Of a stretch of 64,000 bases of DNA, positions 26,501 through 39,500 are shown piece by piece; position 1 is the stretch's first letter; the number at the start of each line of letters is the position of its first letter. Under the pieces are notes generated by a model. It saw only the letters and a list, made by a program, of their open reading frames with translations, was not told the origin of the DNA and searched no databases. The position numbers and the translations under genes were made by a program. This DNA comes from Circinella umbellata (Eukaryota; Mucoromycota; Mucoromycetes; Mucorales; Lichtheimiaceae), in contig JAIWNF010000007.1 in assembly GCA_025093555.1 (NCBI GenBank), positions 248,001 through 312,000 on the forward strand, given 5' to 3'.

Positions 26501-28576
26501 ATTGTCGAAACTAATTGTTCCACCAGAAGGATTTTCCATTTCCTAATTATGAAAAAAAAAACCGACCATACTCATTTTTATTAGAATGTATCATCGTATT
26601 ACTTTGGTCTGCTAATCTAAGCATTACCTGGCAGACTAATCCTTCTTCACAAATAAAACCTTTAGCCCATGGTCCGGGGGTACCATCCAAAAGAAGATAC
26701 GGTTTTTCGGTACCACCTTCAATATAACCACCGCAATACTGTTCCATTACTTTTATATTGGTTGAATCATTTGGATCTAATAATTATCAATTATAATCAT
26801 TTATAAAAAAAATTAGTATTTCAGTCTCTTGATCATTTTCGTTTATAGATGTTTTTTACCTGTCCAGACACAATGTCGTAAAAAAGATCCTTTAAATGAT
26901 TGTACGCCAATAATACTATATAATATATACATATTATGAAAAAATTTATTTGATCAGTAACCATTTATAACTTTTTTTTCACTTCTCATCAAATAATATA
27001 AATATACTTACGCTAAAATAACAAAAAAGAACAACACAAATGTGGCGACAGTTACTAGTAATGGACCTGCCTTTTTCAAACTCTGAAGGATAATTCGATT
27101 GCCATTGGTAATAAGTAAAAGACGAAGAAGAATTAATGTTGATAATGCTTTGAATACTAATATTCGCCTTGTATCATCAATAAGAATTTGTCCTGCACTG
27201 GTTAAACCAAGATCAGCATAATAGCATGTAACGGATATCAAATCCATCCGATTCCAACTATGGCGCATAAATGCTAAAGGAGGTGGCGGGGTCTCGGAGT
27301 CTTCGGCATTGTCTTGTTTTGGAGAAAATAGGAACCCATAGACAATAATGCGCATAAGGATCCAAAGGCTATATAAATATGTATGATAATAGTCAGTATA
27401 TTAGACGAAAATGTTACTAATAATTATGGTAACTATACTTTACGTATAAAGACAGAAAATGGCAAGAAGTACAAATTGATCCCATGTTTGACCCCAATAT
27501 CTCGGTGGTTCTGGTGTTGGATCATTTCCCCAACCCACTGCAAATAGGACCGCACAATGTAATGCAATGACAATCATCATGAATGGTTCTAACCATCTAT
27601 ATATCACGTTTTAGTATATACATAATAACATTATCTAGATCAAGATTTTTTGTTACCTCCATAATAGTATACGAGCAAATAATCGACGAACGATATTTTT
27701 AGGTCCAAAAATACCACAGCTTCTTCCAGCTAAAACGATACCATACCGTTTACTTTTTCTTACTTCGTATTGCTGTTGTCGCTGATTATTACTGTTGTCG
27801 GCCAGCGACTGAGTAACAGATTTGATGGATGGTGTCGGTGTCATTGGTATAGACTCTTCCTCAATATCTTCTTGCTGACTGCTGATAAGGGGTATGGTTG
27901 AAGAAGATCTATCACGTAATCGTCCATTATCATCATTTTGTATATTTACCACACGCCGAGATACTCTTCGTAATACTGTCGCTACTTTACGAAGGGATTG
28001 GTTCCGTCCTAGAGAACGACTTTTGTTGGTAACAATAAGCTGATCAGACGGTAATGGCGTCGGTTCATCGTTACCGACGTTATTAGTTAATCTCGTCGTA
28101 TCTGAATAATAATTATGTTCTCCAGTGGCATCATAAGTAGGAAATGGTGAGTGACTCGTAAGTAAAGCAGCAGAAGGTGATGTGATCGAATCGGCTCGAG
28201 ATGGTCGACGATTATTCAATTCAAGTGGATTATTATTTGTATTCCCTTGTTCTATATCTTGTCCCTGTTCCTGTTGTTGTCGTTCGTGTTGTAAAATAGG
28301 TCGTTCTTCAAATGCTGCTTCAAACTCTTCTATAGGTACAGGTCTTGTAACAGCATTTGTATTCTTTCGTCGAAGAGAAGACGTATTGAATCCAGTACTG
28401 TTATTATTATTGTTGCTAGGGTTATGCTCTTTTGAAGTAAATGTCAAAAAACCCGTATCGGCGCCCTGGGGAGAATCCAATTCACCCCTTTCTTCTAATT
28501 CTTTATATGGATTATTGGACGAAAGTCTTGAGCCGCTGGAAGCACCATGTTCCTGGCGGTCCGTAGACAACGACAT
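20594..28576 (-). CDS. CCH1: Voltage-gated-like calcium channel alpha subunit (Cch1)
   Basis: Plasma-membrane high-affinity Ca2+ influx channel that works with Mid1. It has many exons, from the ATG at 28576 to a TGA at 20594-20596 (C-terminus RDIWQDMLQRELDD). A cytosolic N-terminus of about 300 residues is Ser/Asn/Gln-rich. Domain I lies at about 27.6-26.2 kb, domain II at 25.9-25.0 kb. One large exon (about 24981-23101) carries the II-III linker, domain III and the start of IV; domain IV ends near 22.2 kb. Pore motifs are SGEDW (II), SGEGW (III) and TGEAW (IV). Domain I reads GNQTW and lacks the Glu. Domain III has a strong S4 (RAFRAFKALRALRLINLL); I and IV S4 segments carry few basic residues. 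An EF-hand-like DFDVNRSGYLD lies after domain IV (about 22040). The exon chain is inferred by eye. Confidence 0.93.
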
Positions 28577-29860
28577 TTAAAGGAAGTAGAATAAATATAA
28601 AATATGTGTGTTGTAGCTTTTTTTTTTCACTTTTTTGCTACAGTTCTTGCGTTAAACGAAATTATAAGAGGGGGCTCATACTTTTACCAGCTATGGAAAA
28701 TTTCAGCCCAAGCCATTTTGATTCGTTTGGCCTCTTGAAAGAGTGGGCTGGTTTCATGTTATACTATATTTAATTAGCCCTTAAATAAACTCCTAAAACA
28801 ATAGCATTCAGGATATAAAGCAAAAAAAAAACAAATCAATTACTTCAAAAATTGAAGCTGGTAAAAATAACAGATTCGCTACAGTGCATGTAATGATGAC
28901 AATATAGTACAGATATTGTTCTTTAATTTAATTTAGATTTGTATCCTCAGTACGTATCGTCAAAAAAAATCAAAACAGTGTATCCTGTGGTTTGTTGACT
29001 TGGTGTTAAATGATCAGAGACGTTGATGGAGTCACTGGTGTGTAGGAACTGATAGGAGTAAGTGAAAGCAAAAATAAGTGAAAGCCAAACTGAAACTGAA
29101 AGCTGCTGGTACAGTTTGTCTCACTGATACAGAAACTGATATGATATCAATAAGTATCTCCAGTCGGTGCTATAAAAACAGCTGTTATAACACAATCAGA
29201 ATCCCTAATAACAAATCGAGCAAGGAGCGAGTCCCTTAGCATACCTGTAATGAAACATGAACCGCAGAAACTTGTAAAATTGTGGTTACTGCCGAATGCA
29301 CTCGGCGAAACTACAGCTTTCCCAATTCTTTTTATTCAGAGTAGACGAGGATGTTATTCTTTTATCTTGAGCTTGTGCTTTCATATACCTATAAATTTTA
29401 AAAGGATTCTATTAAGGATACTCTTAATTGAATGTGTTGTTACATTTTATTTATCTTCTTATTTGCGTTAATTAATGTCTTCTTAATTGTGAATACAAAA
29501 AAAAATTAGATTTAGCGAATTGTGACTCTCTGGAAAGATCATCAAGTCATACTTTGATGGATTCTCCAACAAAAAAAATTCCACTTTGCCTACAATATCA
29601 AGTTACTTTTCATTTAAAGTGAAGCTTTATCAGTATTGTTGAGCTTGTATATATAGTGCGCTTTATTATCTCTACCTAAAAAAAAACCAGCCTTCAGTTT
29701 ATTTAAGAGCTACTGAGCAGAATGCTTTAGCGCTTGGTTTGTATAAAAAATATACTTTGTACGGACGCCCAGAAAACATATCGTGTTAATGAATGTTGAC
29801 CTAATGAACACCCCACTTTTTATAATTTTTTTGAAGGTAGATACTAGTCCTATGTAACTA
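28577..29860. other. Intergenic, upstream of CCH1
   Basis: AT-rich sequence that should hold the CCH1 promoter. Small open frames at 29250 and 29710 are not recognisable. Confidence 0.55.
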
Positions 29861-30690
29861 CAGAGGGTCCCCGTTAACTTCATATCCGTCAACTTTCACA
29901 CCTCATTAACTTCACCAAAAATCAAGAAATGGTAAAAATAACATACGTAGTAAAATTTTCACATCCCTTTTTATTTCACTTTCAGAGCATCTAACGGCAT
30001 TGAATCCTTAACGGATATAATAAAAAAATATTTATATGATAAATACGTATACGGATTACAATTAGTTTATTATAAAGAATGTACTGCCTTTCTGTTATCT
30101 CTGTTGCATGTTTTTTCATAGAAGTCTATACAATATATATTTGCTTGTCATTTTTCTCACTTTAAGCCTTTGGATATCGTACTAATGTTACGTGTCTTCA
30201 ACAAATTGAACTCATTCATTTTTATTCTGTATTGCCAGTGATCAATTTGTTATGGTTTATGGGTGAAGTATTTCCATCTTCTCCGCCAGCATACCATACT
30301 GCTCAGCTGTCAAAAAGCTAATGCGTGATTCGGTTGGTGTCATTTTGATATATATAGAGTAGAATATATATGATAGCGATTGGAGATATAAAGGAAATAA
30401 ATATGTTTGCAGCTCTTGGGACTATATATAGTTTTTTTATATAAAAAAATGGCTAAGGGTGTGCTCAAATAAAAAAAATTGAGTGTTTCAAAAACGCATA
30501 GAGAACAAGCGCACAGATATAACTTATAAATTAATGTTTAGATATTTTAAAAGATAATACGTAGTGACTTGAAGTATTCAATATATGCACATTCTTCGAA
30601 AAAAATTAATAGTATCCGTTAATTTTCACACCCCTTTATTTTCACAGAAAAAATTAAAAATGCCCCTATGAAATTAACGGGGACCCTCTG
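29861..30690 (-). mobile_element. Non-autonomous pogo-like element, TA flanked
   Basis: The element is 830 bp. Its ends are inverted copies of CAGAGGGTCCCCGTTAA (left end at 29861, right end at 30690 reading outwards). It is flanked on both sides by TA (29859-29860 and 30691-30692), the target duplication of Tc1/mariner-pogo elements. A second motif, ATCCGTYAAYTTTCACACC, occurs near both ends in the same orientation. Inside, on the minus strand at 30343-30257, is a short reading frame ISFLTAEQYGMLAEKMEI that resembles the N-terminal helix of pogo/Fot-type transposases and then stops. It is most likely an internal deletion derivative. Confidence 0.8.
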
Positions 30691-32249
30691 TATGTCATAT
30701 TTTTTTCCTCTCTCTACAAATATTAAATACTAATAACTTAATTTTTCAAGAATGACAATCAATAACTTTTATCTTTTTTTTTTTGCCATATCGTGATGAG
30801 CAGCAAGTGAGGACTCAGGTCTGTATGAAGCCATGGCAAACAAAAACTATCTATTTTTTATGTTACATATAGGCAGCTAAACCGATAATATTGGTGTTGA
30901 TGATACTGTTACTACAGTTTATACGGGTCAAGGAACTGATTAACACATGAGGATTTTTATGTGTGAGATGCCCGTAATTCCAAAATTCGGGGTGTCCGTG
31001 GTAGTTCTCTTATATAATGTACTCACCACTAATTCTTTCTAGCATGCTGTTCCTTTTGTAGTTGACGCCATTTTAGTATATGCGTTTATTATTATTATTT
31101 TCGTTTTTTCACATACGTTCATTAAAAAGCCCAACATTTGGTTATCTTTTAAAATATTCTTGATTTGAACATGAGTCGAATACATAGACTTCATAAACCA
31201 ATTTATCTAAGTATATAATGACAAAAAAGAAAGAAAATTGAAACTTGGCAAGATTAGTAAAAAGGTTGGCTGGGAATATTTATGTTTGATCAAATAAAGA
31301 AAAAAAAAACCGCAAGAAATGTTTATGCTGGATGATAATAACCTTGTTAATCAAAAGTACGTTCTAAAAAAACTAGTGTGATGCCAAGAAGAAGAAACCA
31401 GGCTGAAGCCATATAATTAAGAAAAAACAGAAAGGTAAGAAGGGAGGGCCTGCTCAACAGAAAAGTAGAACCCGGACCAGATGGGGCGTTATTTTTTGTT
31501 GAGTGAATTTTTATAGCACAAGAAAATCAAGTCGTCTTTGATGGTCTCGGTATAGTCTATCATTACTTGAAATGTACAATGCCTCTCCCCCTTTTATTGA
31601 CGTTAGTAGTATATTGGTATTAATCATTGGTTTTTGGAGAAAAACATTATCGTGTCTTTAGTCAAGTGGACCCTGGTTACAATTTATTCAACTGAAATTT
31701 TTTATGTGATGGACAAGGAGAATACTATTCGTTCTGATTACAATTTATATTACTACGTAATATGTACTCTTCTTTAAAATGTGAGTTAAAAGATCTACAC
31801 AAATCGTTGGAAAAATATCGGGAGCTTTTTTATTAGTGGGGATGTGAGCAGACAAATTATCTTTTTCGATACGTAAATAAAAAGAGTACACTACATGCAA
31901 TTGGTTCTTTTTGACTGCTTTATCAGTGCAAAAATAATAAAACAGGTATAACTAGAATCTTAGAAATATGATCTTTTTTTCATGTATATTATTGCTCACC
32001 AAGCAAAGTTCCGGTGCATAAATATACTTGTAAACTACGTACAGTATAAGGTCATGTGAATTTAAAGTAATAGGAACTTAGAAAACTGAGAGAGATGGAG
32101 TGTGAGATATAGTATAAGCTGTCGATCATTAACTTACTGGTTTAAAAGATAGGGTGATAGAAAAAAAATTCACGTGTACATGTACTCCTTCTCCAGGATC
32201 TATTTGATTATGCTATAGAAACACTGATTCCATAATTTAAGTATATTGA
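30691..32249. other. Intergenic, no gene seen
   Basis: About 1.55 kb of AT-rich sequence without a recognisable coding region, RNA gene or clear repeat. Confidence 0.5.
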
Positions 32250-32756
32250 TCACCTAAAGCTTGGGACGTAAAAGCGAAAAAATTGATCGACTTCTGCAAA
32301 TCACTGTATATGGCAGTCAGTGAAGCTTCTCCAGGTCAAGTGGCTGCGTGATTATTAACATGTCCTACACTAAATCGGGAACTAGGAAAGTATTACATGA
32401 CATCAATAATGTTTGATCCACAACCTACCAACTTCTTACTACCACTGGTACTAGTTTACATAGACATGTTGCACAAGTCTGAAGATGATGTTGCTGGATA
32501 TTGGTCTTTTGCTAATGATTCGCGGCCGAATTATTTTTCACTTTGTATGTGCGCTTAATTATTTTCCATTTTGCGCTGTTTATAGTGTACAAATATACAA
32601 AGATTTCGGCCGCCTTTATTGATTTTTCCTTTTACAGACGTGATGCTTGGCGATCAAGATTATTTTTTTGCTATGGAAACCGGATTCTTGGATCTATGCG
32701 GTAGCTATGCAGCCAATAACTCCTACGATGAAAAAGTCGCCAGTTTTTCTCCATAA
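32250..32756 (+). pseudogene. Decayed or fragmentary unknown gene
   Basis: One frame reads from about 32254 (KAWDVKAKKLIDFCKSLYMA, then VSEASPGQVAA), hits TGA at 32349-32351, and continues in the same frame as LLTCPTLNRELGKYYMTSIM to WSFANDSRPNYFSL. A GTATGT donor at 32545 and a TTTTACAG acceptor at 32637 restore the frame into YVMLGDQDYFFAMETGFLDL and a stop at 32754-32756. The protein-like character on both sides of a good intron argues for a real former gene; the in-frame TGA and lack of a start argue that it is broken. I do not recognise the family. Confidence 0.4.
32522..32613. repeat. Short inverted repeat around an intron-like segment
   Basis: GCGGCCGAA at 32522-32530 is matched by its reverse complement TTCGGCCGC at 32605-32613. 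The sequence between them is AT-rich with TTTGTA at both inner flanks. The pair is GC-rich against a very AT-rich background and spans the donor side of the intron in the decayed gene. Confidence 0.6.
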
Positions 32757-33539
32757 TCGGACTTGAACTTTATCGATTTTATTTGTAATACATATTTTTA
32801 ACTCTGACAGATTTTTTTTTTGTGATGTAGATGTAAATTACTCTTAATAAAATAGCCTATTGCGTTAAAATTCTAAGCAAATTTATTTTATTGTTTTCAA
32901 TCAAATTAAGTAATGAAACTACATTTCAATTAATGAGAGCAGTATATGTGGAGAAAAATATGAGTATGCAAGTACTAGCATAAAGGGTCCCAGAGAATTG
33001 GTGTAACGATGACAAAAAAGATCCGACAGATCTATCGCTAGTGGCTTAAGCGCGTCACGACATTTTTTTTTTTCAGAATATAAAAGGCGTGTCCGAAACA
33101 TTCAGAAAACTTTTCAGCTTCTTCGGCTGACGACCACTGGAGTACCCTTTGACCTTTAAGAAAATAATAAAGCTATTCTTCTTTTTTCTTTTTTTTTTAT
33201 TACTATCTTTTAATTTTAACTTCAAAGACACGCGATATAAATAATCAAGGATAGTCTTGGTGCGTATATATATAAAATCATTAAAAAGAACTTAGTTTAA
33301 CTTGCGAAATATAAAAGAGAATCGGGTTGGCTAACTTTCACCCTTGAAAAAAAATTAAAGTCGGCGACATTATTTATTTTTAAGAAGAAAAAACCAATCT
33401 ATTCCTGTTTTGCATCTTGTACAAAAAAAAACCAAACCGGCATTATATTCATATCATATTTTTCATTATATTCTACACTTCTTCTCTCTCATAATACATT
33501 TACATCACATATTTATACATATACATATACACATAAAAA
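32757..33539. promoter_or_regulatory. URA2 upstream region
   Basis: About 780 bp of AT-rich sequence precedes the URA2 start. The segment from about 33460 is pyrimidine-rich (CTTCTCTCTC) and then TA/CA-rich up to the ACATAAAAAATGG start context. No specific operator was identified. Confidence 0.45.
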
Positions 33540-36500
33540 ATGGCAGCCAATATTCCTGTACCACCTGTAGCAGCTGCTGGAACTGTACCAGCGAGAAATG
33601 TCAATACTTCTTTGATCCCGGCACCTGCTGCTAATGCTACTCCGCTCCCTATTTCCCCACGTTCACCTTCAGCACCACATCGTCCTGTATCTGCTTTAGA
33701 GGATCCTAAAGATGTAACTACAGCTACGTTGGTCTTACAAGATGGTACTTCTTTCCAGGGTATTTCTTTTGGCTCCGAAGCTGCAAGTATCTCGGGTGAA
33801 TGTGTCTTTCAAACTGGTAAAAAAAATTTTGAGCTCGTCTTTTTTTTCTTCATGCAAAGAAAACATATGAGAAGTGAAGACTAACTCATTTGTCTATATC
33901 TGTAAAACATATGAAAAAATTAAGGTATGGTGGGTTACCCCGAATCATTGACGGATCCATCATATCGTGGTCAAATCTTGGTCTTGACATTCCCCTTGAT
34001 TGGCAACTATGGTGTACCATCAAGGACAGAAATGGATGATTTATTGAAAGATATTCCCAAATACTTTGAATCAAACGAAATTCATATTGCTGGTTTAATC
34101 GTTGGTAATTATTCGCCCGATTATTCTCACCATTTGGCTGCTTCCTCACTGTCCGCTTGGCTCAAGGAAAACAATGTGCCAGCCATGTACGGCATTGATA
34201 CCCGCGCATTGACCAAGAAAATCAGAATGCAGGGTGTACTCTTGGCCAAAATTCTTTTCCCCAAGACCAGTGTTTCTGCCATTGACTCTGCTGCCAGTGC
34301 TTTGGGTTTCACCTCTACCTCTGCCAATGACAATACTGAAAAATGGATGCAAGATTATCAAGATATTGACTGGGTTGATCCTAATCAAACTAATTTAGTT
34401 GCTGAAGTGTCGCACAAGGATGCCAAGGTCTATTGTCCAGATCCATCCAATGCCATAAAAACCCCTTCTGGGCGTACACTTCGTATCATGGCCGTTGATG
34501 TTGGTATGAAGTTCAACCAAATCCGCTGCTTTGTTCGCCGTGGTGTAGAACTCAAGGTTGTACCATGGGACTATGATTTCAGTGCTGAACCCGAAGACTC
34601 TTATGATGGCCTGTTCATTTCTAATGGCCCTGGCGATCCTACCATGATTGAGACCACATTCCAACGTCTTCGAGCTGTTCTGCAAGCTGGCAAAAAGCCT
34701 ATCTTTGGTATTTGTTTGGGTCATCAATTGCTTGCTCTTGCTGCTGGTGCTAAGACAATGAAGATGAAGTATGGTAACCGCGGTCAAAACATTCCATGTA
34801 CAAGCATGCTCTCTGGTCGCTGTTACATTACATCTCAAAATCACGGTTATGCTGTTGATGCTTCCTCTTTACCATCGGACTTTCAAGAATTATTTGTCAA
34901 TGCGAATGACGGCTCCAACGAGGGTATTATCCACAAGTCTTTACCTGTATTCTCTGTCCAATTTCATCCTGAGTCAACACCTGGTCCTCGTGATACTGAG
35001 TTTCTCTTTGATGTCTTTATCAATACTGTACGTGAATGTGTTGAACAAAATAAACTCGTTCCTATCAAGATGCCTGGTGGCACCAAAGAAGAAAATATTA
35101 AAAAGAACCCACGTGTCCATGTCAACAAAGTTTTGGTTTTGGGTTCAGGTGGTTTGTCCATTGGTCAAGCAGGCGAATTTGATTACTCTGGCTCTCAAGC
35201 AATTAAGGCTTTGAAGGAAGAAGGCATCTATACAATTTTGATCAATCCTAACATTGCTACGATTCAGACTTCCAAGGGTCTGGCGGATAAAGTTTACTTT
35301 TTACCTGTGACCCCTGACTACGTCCGCAAGGTCATTCAGTTCGAGAAACCCGATGGTATTTTTTGTACATTCGGTGGCCAAACTGCTCTCAATGTTGGTA
35401 TCAAGCTCAAGGACGAATTCGCAGGATTGGGCGTCAAGGTACTCGGAACTCCTATTGATACCATTATTACTACTGAAGACCGTGATTTATTTGCCCAAGC
35501 CTTGTATGAAATCGATGAAAAGTGTGCTCAGTCTGCTTCGGCTATTAATATCGATGAAGCATTGGGAGCTGCCAAGGAAATTGGTTATCCTGTCATTTGT
35601 CGCGCAGCTTATGCTCTTGGTGGTCTTGGTTCTGGTTTTGCAAATAATGAAAAGGAACTAGTTGCATTATGTAACAAAGCATTTGCTACTTCGCCTCAAG
35701 TCCTGATTGAAAAATCAATGAAGGGTTGGAAGGAAATTGAATATGAAGTGGTTCGAGATTGTCGTGATAACTGTATAACCGTTTGTAACATGGAAAATTT
35801 CGATCCTCTTGGTATCCATACCGGTGATTCCATTGTTGTTGCTCCTTCCCAAACTTTATCTGATGAAGATTATAACATGTTACGTACCACTGCTGTTAAT
35901 GTTATTCGCCATTTGGGTGTTGTTGGTGAATGTAATATTCAATATGCTTTAAATCCATTCTCCAAGGAATACTGTATTATTGAAGTTAATGCTCGTTTGT
36001 CACGTTCTTCTGCTTTGGCTTCTAAGGCAACTGGTTATCCTCTTGCGTTTGTCGCTGCCAAATTGGGTCTCGGTATTCCATTAAATGAAATCTCCAACAG
36101 TGTTACTAAGGTCACTTGTGCATGCTTTGAGCCTTCTCTTGATTACTGTGTTGTCAAGATTCCTCGTTGGGATTTGAAAAAGTTTAATCGTGTTAGTACT
36201 GCTCTCAGTTCTTCCATGAAATCTGTTGGTGAAGTTATGGCTATCGGTAGAACTTTTGAAGAAACTATTCAAGAAGCTATTCGTGCCATTGATTTTGATT
36301 TTGCTGGATTCAGTGCTGTAAGTTTTTTTATTGTATTTTTACCTATGGTGCTGAGATATCAAGTTTTAATATTGTTTATTATTCATGTGTTTAGAATGAT
36401 GTTGTCGATAATGATAATATCGATGAAGAGTTGATGAACCCATCCGATCAGCGTTTGTTTGCTATTGCGAATGCCATGGCGAACGGTTACACTGTTGACC

Positions 36501-39500
36501 GCATTTGGGAATTGACAAAGATTGACAAATGGTTCTTGAACAAGCTTATGCGTATTGCCAACCTTGATAAGCGTTTGGAAGGATTCACCAAGGCTAATCT
36601 TCCTGGTAACCTTATCCGCTCTGCCAAGCAACTCGGTTTCTCAGATAGGCAAATCGCCAACAAGATCAACAGTAATGAATTGGCTGTTCGCCGTCTTCGT
36701 CAAGAATATGGTGTCACACCTTTTGTTAAGCAAATTGATACTGGTTAGTTTAATAAATGGGAAATTGAACAAAAATAAAAGTAAAAAATGTAATGCGTTA
36801 ACAAAATTTATTATTTCTTATTATTATTAGTTGCTGCCGAATTCCCTGCTTTCACAAACTACCTATACATGACCTATAATGCTGTTGAGCATGATATTAC
36901 ATTTGAAGATAATGGTATTATGGTATTGGGATCGGGTGTCTATCGTATTGGTTCATCGGTTGAATTCGATTGGTGTGCTGTTCGTGCTATCCGTACTTTG
37001 CGTGAAAAGGGTATCAAGACTGTGATGGTTAACTACAACCCGGAAACTGTTTCTACAGACTATGATGAAGCCGATAAACTTTACTTTGAAAATATCAATT
37101 TAGAGCGTGTTTTGGATATTTATGAAGTCGAACGCTCTTCTGGCGTCATTATGTCTATGGGTGGTCAAACGCCCAACAATATTGCTTTACCTTTATACCG
37201 TCAAAATGTTAAGGTTCTTGGTACATCACCTGAAATGATTGACAATGCTGAAAATCGTTACAAATTTTCACGTATGTGTGATCGCATTGGTGTTGATCAG
37301 CCTCAATGGAAGGAATTAACAAGTTATGAAGAAGCGCAAGAATTTTGTGATGCTGTCAGCTACCCTGTCTTGGTACGTCCATCCTACGTACTTTCCGGTG
37401 CTGCCATGAACGTTGTCTTCTCAAAGGACGACTTAAAGGCGTACCTCAAAGAGGCTTCATCTGTTTCTCGTGAACACCCTGTCGTTATTTCCAAGTATAT
37501 TGAGGAAGCCAAAGAAATTGAAATGGATGCTGTTGCTGTTGACGGTAAGCTCGTAATGCACGTTATCTCGGAACATGTCGAAAATGCTGGCGTCCACTCC
37601 GGTGATGCTACACTTGTATTGCCTCCACAAGACTTGGATCCTGAAACTGTCAAGAAGATCGAAAATGCTACCGCCAAGATTGGTCGTGCATTAAATGTTA
37701 CTGGTCCTTTCAATATTCAATTTATTGCTAAGAACAACGAAATCAAGGTGATTGAATGTAATGTTCGTGCCGCTCGTTCCTTCCCCTTCGTCTCCAAGGT
37801 AATGGGGGTTGATTTGGTTGAGTTGGCAACCAACGCCATGTTAGGATTGCCTGTCCAAGCTTATCCCAAGGTTGATATCCCCAAGGATTATGTGGGCGTC
37901 AAAGTACCTCAATTTTCTTTCAGTCGTCTTTCTGGTGCTGATCCAGTATTGGGTGTTGAAATGGCCTCCACTGGTGAGGTTGCTTGTTTCGGCAAGGATA
38001 AATACTCTGCCTATCTTAAGGCTCTTTTGGCGACGGGCTTTACTTTGCCAAAGAAAAATATTTTGTTCTCCATTGGTTCTTACAAGGAAAAAATGGAATT
38101 GTTGCCCATGGTCAAAAAGCTTCATCAACTTGGTTACAACATTTTCGCTACCACTGGTACTGCTGATTTCATTTCTGAACACGATATTCCTGTCAAGCAT
38201 TTGGAATCATTGGATGGTGATGCAGGTGACAAGTTAAAGGCCGAATATTCACTTCAGCAGCACTTGGCCAATAACTTGATTGACATGTATATCAACTTGC
38301 CTTCACGAAATCGTTACCGTCGTCCTGCTTCTTACATGTCCAAGGGTTATCGATCTCGTCGTATGGCTGTCGATTATTCCGTTCCTTTGCTCACCAACGT
38401 CAAGTGCGCCAAGGTCTTTATTGAAGCTTTGGCACGCAACAAGGAGTTTGAAGTATCTGGTGTTGATTACAAGACGAGCCACACCACTGCTACACTGCCT
38501 GGCTTATTCAACATTAGTGCGCCACTAACCAATAGTGCTGATTTTGGCGAAGTGTCAAAAACTTCCATGTGTGCTGGTTTTACTACTATCTCCACTGTTG
38601 TCGATGATGTTCAAGATACGCAATCGCTCGAATCTACTAGCGCTATTGCCCGCAAGTCTGCTTACACTGACTATTTATTGAACATGACAGCTACTAGAAT
38701 CAACGCACAACAACTCGGAAGTGCTGCATCTGAAGTGGCTGCTGTTTATATTAACAGCGACAAGATCGGCAAGGGCGAAGTTTCCTTATTTGACTCTGTA
38801 TTTTCTTCATGGCCAAGCTCTCATTTGATTGTAACTGAAGCAACGGGTACCGATTTAGCATCTATCTTATTGTTGGCTGCACTTCACAACCGTGTGATTC
38901 ACGTAACCAATGTGATGCGCAAGAACGATTTGGCATTGATCGAAATGAGTAAGAAGAAGGGTTTGGAAGTAACGTGTGATGTTGGTGTCTACTCTTTATT
39001 CTTCACATCGGAAGATTTCAACAACACCAAGCTTTTGCCTACCAAGGAGCAACAAGATGCCTTGTGGAACATGATGGATGTCATTGACTGTTTCACAGTT
39101 GGTTCAACACCTCGCAAGTTGGCTGTTGAACTGGGCCACGAATCCTCTAATACAGCTGGTATTAGTGAAGCATTGCCCCTTTTATTGGATGCTGTCGCTC
39201 AAGGCCGTTTGAAACTCAAGGATATCGTAGACCGTTTGCATGAAAATCCTCGTCGTATCTTCGGCTTGGTATCTCAAGCTGATGCTACTGTTGAAATTGA
39301 AGTTGATCGTCAATACACTTGGCCATCCAACAAGGAAGAATGGTCCCCACTGAATGGTCGTGTTATACGTGGCTCTGTCCATCGCGTGGCTGTAGAAGAC
39401 AAGACATTGTTTATGGATGGCACTTGTCTGGTTGCAAGTGGTGACGGTCGTGACGTTTCAATTCAAGGTCAAGCTGTAAAGTCAGCCGTCAAAGAAGCTC

